From NCBI RefSeq assembly GCF_036327775.1, contig NZ_CP109598.1:6429501-6493500 (forward strand): 64,000 nucleotides of DNA, read 5' to 3'. The notes beneath the pieces were generated by a model, which worked only from the letters and a program-made list of their open reading frames with translations, was not told where the DNA came from and ran no database searches. This DNA is from Streptomyces sp. NBC_01498 (GTDB lineage: Bacteria; Actinomycetota; Actinomycetes; Streptomycetales; Streptomycetaceae). The position numbers and the translations under genes are program-made. Positions 61,218 through 64,000 of this stretch are shown here, piece after piece. Position 1 is the first letter of the stretch; each line of letters starts with the position of its first letter.

Positions 61218-61329
61218 CCGACGCCGCGCTGTAGACAGGTCGTTGCGCACCTTCCGCCAGCGCGGTGAACACGGGCGGGCGACCGAGGAGAACGACCTCA
61301 TAGCGCCACTACCGCAGGAGGAGTTCGCC

Positions 61330-61533
61330 ATGACCACAGGAACCGTCAAGTGGTTCGATCCGGCGAAAGGCTTCGGCTTCATCGAACCCACAGACGGCGG
61401 AGCTGACGTGTTCGCTCACTACGCCTACATCACCGCCGGCAGTCCTCTCGACCTGCGGCAGGGGCAGAGGGTGAGCTTCAGCCTCATCCACGGGAAGAAG
61501 GGGCCACACGCCGAGAACATCCTTCCCTCCTGA
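61330..61533 (+). CDS. Cold-shock protein, second copy
   Basis: A 67-residue cold-shock-domain protein with KGFGFIE and VFAHYA. It is clearly diverged from the copy at 58775 (for example YITAGSPLDLRQGQRVSF), so not a recent duplication. GCAGGAGGAG lies about 6 bases before ATG 61330; the upstream extension of the frame is not conserved. Probably co-transcribed with, or near, the helicase unit. Confidence 0.93.
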   Translation: MTTGTVKWFDPAKGFGFIEPTDGGADVFAHYAYITAGSPLDLRQGQRVSFSLIHGKKGPHAENILPS

Positions 61534-61995
61534 CACCCCCCCGCGCCGCCGGAACGCCGGCCGGACCGATCCGTCGAGAAGCCGGATCCCGGTTGAGGGA
61601 ACGCCCCCGTGGGGTGATGCAGCCCGGCGGGGCGGCGACTGTGACTCCCGTTGCGCGCGAGCGCCGCGCCCCCTGGCCCTGCGGAAACGTGACGAAGCGG
61701 ACTCGGCCGGGTGGAAGACACGGGCCGAACCCATGCTCGCCGTTCTCGGCCCGTGTTCCGCACCACCCTGGCGCCGCGTTCCCTGGCGACCTCCGCTTCA
61801 CGTCACCGATCGCGCGCCGGGCGCTGCATGGAAGCACCGGACGGGCTTCTGTGCGCATCCGTCGGCTGACAGGGTGGCGTCCGAACCGTGGGATGGGGAT
61901 ACGGTGGGCCGCTCTCCGGCGTCGTGACGCCACTCCCGGACTCCGGAGAACCATCTCCTCGGTTCTCTCTGATCCAACGGCCGTGAAAACGAAGT
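61534..61995. other. Non-coding gap
   Basis: I see no supported gene in this 460-base stretch between the second cold-shock gene and the terminator of the merR gene. Frames on both strands lack domains, ribosome sites and typical codon pattern. Confidence 0.5.
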
Positions 61996-62022
61996 TGCCC
62001 GGAACGCTGTGAGTTCCGGGCA
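61996..62022 (-). terminator. Terminator downstream of merR
   Basis: TGCCCGGAAC (61996-62005) and GTTCCGGGCA (62013-62022) form a perfect 10-bp stem with a 7-base loop, 47 bases beyond the merR stop. On the plus strand TTGC and AAAAC flank it, so it may work in both directions. Confidence 0.82.
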
Positions 62023-62068
62023 GCACGCGCGGGCCGCTGCCGCGAGGATCGTGAAGAAGCTGCGGGTC

Positions 62069-62407
62069 TCAGGCGGTGGCCGTCGGGTCTGCCGGTGCGG
62101 CGGTGCGCCGGTGTTCGGCGTTGATGCGCAGGGCTTCCTCAAGCTGGTCTTCGAGGACGACGATGCGGCAGGCAGCCTCAATAGGGGTGCCCTGGTCGAC
62201 GAGTTCCCGGGCGCGGGCGGCGATGCGCAGCTGATAGCGGGAGTATCGGCGGTGGCCGCCTTCGGAGCGCAGGGGGGTGATGAGGCGGGCTTCGCCGATG
62301 GCGCGGAGGAAACTTTGGGTGGTGCCGAGCATCTCGGCGGCCCGGCCCATCGTGTAGGCGGGGTAGTCGTCGTCATCCAGACGGCTGAACGAGTCGTCTG
62401 CTGTCAT
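62069..62407 (-). CDS. MerR-family transcriptional regulator
   Basis: A 112-residue short MerR-type regulator. The helix-turn-helix with wing is YTMGRAAEMLGTTQSFLRAI and LRSEGGHRRYSRYQL (residues about 17-60), followed by a helix (ARELVDQGTPIEAACRIVVLEDQLEEAL) for dimerisation. There are no metal-binding cysteines, so it is not a metal sensor. ATG 62407 is chosen over GTG 62413 because AGAGAGG ends 5 bases before it. Its position next to cold-shock and helicase genes is shared with other Streptomyces, suggesting a role in stress control. Confidence 0.88.
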   Translation of the reverse strand: MTADDSFSRLDDDDYPAYTMGRAAEMLGTTQSFLRAIGEARLITPLRSEGGHRRYSRYQLRIAARARELVDQGTPIEAACRIVVLEDQLEEALRINAEHRRTAAPADPTATA

Positions 62408-62434
62408 TTGCACCTCTCTGCGGAACGCGTTGGA

Positions 62435-62466
62435 GGGGCCTTGGTGCCGTACGGCACCAAGGCCCC
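62435..62466. terminator. Perfect 32-bp palindrome 28 bases upstream of merR
   Basis: GGGGCCTTGGTGCCGT (62435-62450) is followed directly by its exact reverse complement (62451-62466). As RNA it gives a 14-bp stem with a CGUACG-type tip, and it would end leftward transcription coming from the repeat region at 62,700-63,070. It could instead be a regulator site in the merR leader. Confidence 0.8.
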
Positions 62467-63073
62467 GAAGGAACTGCTACACCATCTGCCGACCTTGTTC
62501 CTGCGTCGGCCTTCTGTGTCCGCACGGCCGTCCGGGAGAGGACGGGGAATGCGGGGATCGCGGTTGCTTGACCGGAGACCACCTCACTATCGATGTCCTG
62601 CGGTACCCGGGCTCACTGACTCCACCCGGGCGATCCTGATGGCGCTCGCCTCCTTCGTTTCTTCCCTCTGGGATCAATCACTTACCTACTGCTGCACTGC
62701 GCACTGCTCTTACTTCTGGTGATACGAACTGCTGGTGACCTGAGTAAGCGCCACTCTCCGGCAGCCAGCCCCGTCGCCCGTCGTGCGTCTGCTCTGGCTT
62801 GGAACCCCACTGCCGAACCTCCCGGCACGCGCGCCCGCAGCCGACGCCTTTACCGAGGAACCACTGACACCGCACTGCTGTCTGCGTGTACTGCGATACC
62901 GCTGTGGCGGCCCCTGAATCTGCGGGCCACCCGGTCCGGCCGTCAGTCCCGTCACCGTCCTGCAACCGCTCTGGCTTCGGAACTCCACCACCGCACCGAC
63001 CTGCGAACTGCAACTTCCTTACTGCTGCCCGGCAGTTCGTCTCTGCCAGGCCCTGCTGTCTCTCTGGGCTACG
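62435..63073 (-). ncRNA. Candidate structured non-coding RNA with two diverged 177-bp repeats
   Basis: No convincing gene lies in 62470-63100 on either strand. On the minus strand, a promoter (63080-63108) and the 32-bp palindrome terminator bracket about 640 bases. Inside are two diverged direct repeats about 177 bp apart: GCTCTGGCTT at 62791 and 62968, CTGCTGTC at 62875 and 63053, with further similarity between (GGAACCCCAC/GGAACTCCAC). Many short complementary GC stems are visible. Composition is less GC-rich than coding DNA here and lacks the third-codon-position bias. Conserved repeat modules, promoter and terminator together suggest a structured RNA. A minus-strand frame through it (62678-63121) starts upstream of the promoter and is probably not translated. 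Confidence 0.5.
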
Positions 63074-63079
63074 AGAGAA

Positions 63080-63108
63080 ACCATAACCACACCACCGCCC
63101 AATGTCTA
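63080..63108 (-). promoter_or_regulatory. Minus-strand promoter of the candidate ncRNA
   Basis: Read on the minus strand, TAGACA (63108-63103), a 17-base spacer and TATGGT (63085-63080) make a vegetative-type promoter, with transcription expected to start near 63073 and run left through the repeats. Confidence 0.6.
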
Positions 63109-63655
63109 CTCCGGCCGACACAGATTTTCGCGCGTTCGACGAGGAGACAGTCGGCCACGAACAGCCACGCGGGCAGGCGCGCGGTCGCCATCGCCCGAGC
63201 CAGGCGGCGCCCCGGGGGATCGTTGCCTCTGGTCGCCGGGAGACCGTGCCGGGCAGGTTTCCCTGTTCGTGTCGGGCGGCGGGCCGGCAGGCGTGGGCCT
63301 GAGGTGTGACCTCTGGTACTTCAGGTTTCGAGGGGTGGGCCTATGCGCGAGATGACGCAAGGTGAATCGGCGGGTCGCGGGGTGACCGGTTGTCGGCGCG
63401 ACTGTTCTTCGCGTCGGCCTCCACGCTGTCGGCTCGGTGCTCGCGGTGCGGCGTCGACGCCCGCCTACGTGTCGGCGCCCGCCGGTTCCTCGGGTTGGGC
63501 CCACGGGCGCCTGGAGAAGGCGGCATTGAGCTCGATTTACGGCGCCCGGTAATGAAGCGCGTTCAGGCGGTTTCATGTGGATCGGTCGACGTCGCCAGAA
63601 GCCGGGGTCCGGCTCCAGGTTCTTCTTGCGATGTGCCCCTCGGGTGGCGGACCGC
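63109..63655. other. Gap between ncRNA promoter and PfpI-like gene
   Basis: I see no gene, hairpin or repeat that I can support here. Open frames on both strands show no domain, ribosome site or coding bias. Confidence 0.45.
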
Positions 63656-64000
63656 CTACTTCGCTGGCACTTCGGCATGGGGACCGCTGGGACGCGTGTG
63701 TGGGTGCATTCGCTGTCCGAGTGCGTCGGATGCGGCCCTTGTGAGGTTCTTGTCCGCCTCTGCGATGAACTGATTGAACAGGGCGACCGCTTCAGGCCCG
63801 GCACCTTCCGGGGAACCGGCGTCGAACGGCGGCTTCGGGTCGTATTCCATAGCGAGCTGGGAGAACTTCGCCGCCTGTTCGCCGAGAAGGTGGGCGACAA
63901 GTGTGAGGCCGAAATCGATGCCGGCGGTCACACCACCCCCGGAGAACCTGTTCCGATCGACGCAGACGCGTTCCGTCGATACCTCGACGCCCAGCTGTGC
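63656..64000 (-). CDS. DJ-1/PfpI-family protein, C-terminal part (5' end outside window)
   Basis: The last 114 codons of a DJ-1/PfpI-family protein running in from the right edge. Visible are FSGGGVTAGIDFGLTLVAHL, which in isonitrile-hydratase-like and InhA-like members is the conserved TGGGVTAGIDF block, then EYDPKPPFDAGSPEGAGPE typical of the same group. The nucleophile cysteine would lie upstream, outside the window. An apparent GTG start at 63931 falls inside the conserved block, so the true start is beyond 64000. Likely an isonitrile hydratase-like or cysteine-hydrolase enzyme. Confidence 0.85.
   Translation of the reverse strand, partial: AQLGVEVSTERVCVDRNRFSGGGVTAGIDFGLTLVAHLLGEQAAKFSQLAMEYDPKPPFDAGSPEGAGPEAVALFNQFIAEADKNLTRAASDALGQRMHPHTRPSGPHAEVPAK

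Noticed and set aside
62719..63309. A plus-strand frame of 196 codons in the repeat region
   Set aside because: No ribosome site, domain or coding bias is seen; the tandem repeats and bracketing signals fit an RNA better.
1..64000. tRNA, rRNA, insertion sequences or attachment sites
   Set aside because: I looked for conserved tRNA and rRNA patterns, transposase motifs and terminal repeats and found none that I could support.

Overview
The window is high-GC actinobacterial DNA that reads as Streptomyces. Evidence for this is the dense, translationally coupled operons with ATGA/GTGA overlaps, the DEAD-box helicase / SCO5918-family / cold-shock gene set, a DasR-like amino-sugar locus, and a type I polyketide synthase (PKS) cluster with its own phosphopantetheinyl transferase. 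No RNA genes of standard type, insertion sequences or CRISPR arrays were seen.

Region 1 (about 1-13,570) is the right-hand part of a PKS gene cluster. A KS-AT protein (5' end outside the window) and a DH-KR-ACP-alpha-oxoamine synthase protein flank, with overlapping codons on both sides, a gene for an AlkC-type DNA glycosylase. A small unknown protein, a histone-deacetylase-like amidohydrolase, a type II thioesterase and an MFS exporter follow. A 4'-phosphopantetheinyl transferase, two paralogous VOC proteins and a TetR regulator complete it. The domain set suggests an unsaturated polyketide released as an alpha-amino ketone. The glycosylase suggests the product, or a relative of it, alkylates DNA.

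Region 2 (13,735-16,493) is a small amino-acid module: a YheO/PAS-type regulator, probably leaderless and under two tandem operators, an aminotransferase and an ornithine-cyclodeaminase-family protein.

Region 3 (16,819-39,531) is a large aromatic-acid catabolic locus. One long run encodes a LigJ-like hydratase, a LigB-like extradiol dioxygenase, three RraA/LigK-like proteins, a VanB-like reductase, an ABC importer, a bicupin, a phthalate-type Rieske oxygenase, a class II aldolase/decarboxylase and an EutA-like ATPase with a His-rich tail. An IclR regulator separates it from a second run: FAD hydroxylase, gentisate-dioxygenase-like cupin, FAH hydrolase, a second binding protein and two more bicupins. 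Together they look able to import, hydroxylate and cleave an aromatic carboxylate by two ring-fission routes. Two genes here appear to start at ATC.

Region 4 (39,640-47,784) is an amino-sugar operon: ribose-type ABC importer, ROK kinase, SIS-domain isomerase/deaminase, GntR, NagA and a NanE-like epimerase, preceded by DasR-like operator repeats. Region 5 (48,538-55,317) is a carbohydrate operon on the minus strand (binding protein, two permeases, GH32/43-like hydrolase, serine hydrolase) with a divergent LacI regulator.

Region 6 (55,387-58,215) is a decayed, accessory stretch with LysR, AraC and unknown-gene remnants, and an intact gene for a nuclease-fold protein with an acidic, nuclear-localisation-like N-terminus. 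Region 7 (58,775-64,000) holds two cold-shock genes, an RNA helicase, an SCO5918-family gene, a MerR regulator, a candidate structured non-coding RNA made of two diverged 177-bp repeats, and the 3' end of a DJ-1/PfpI gene.
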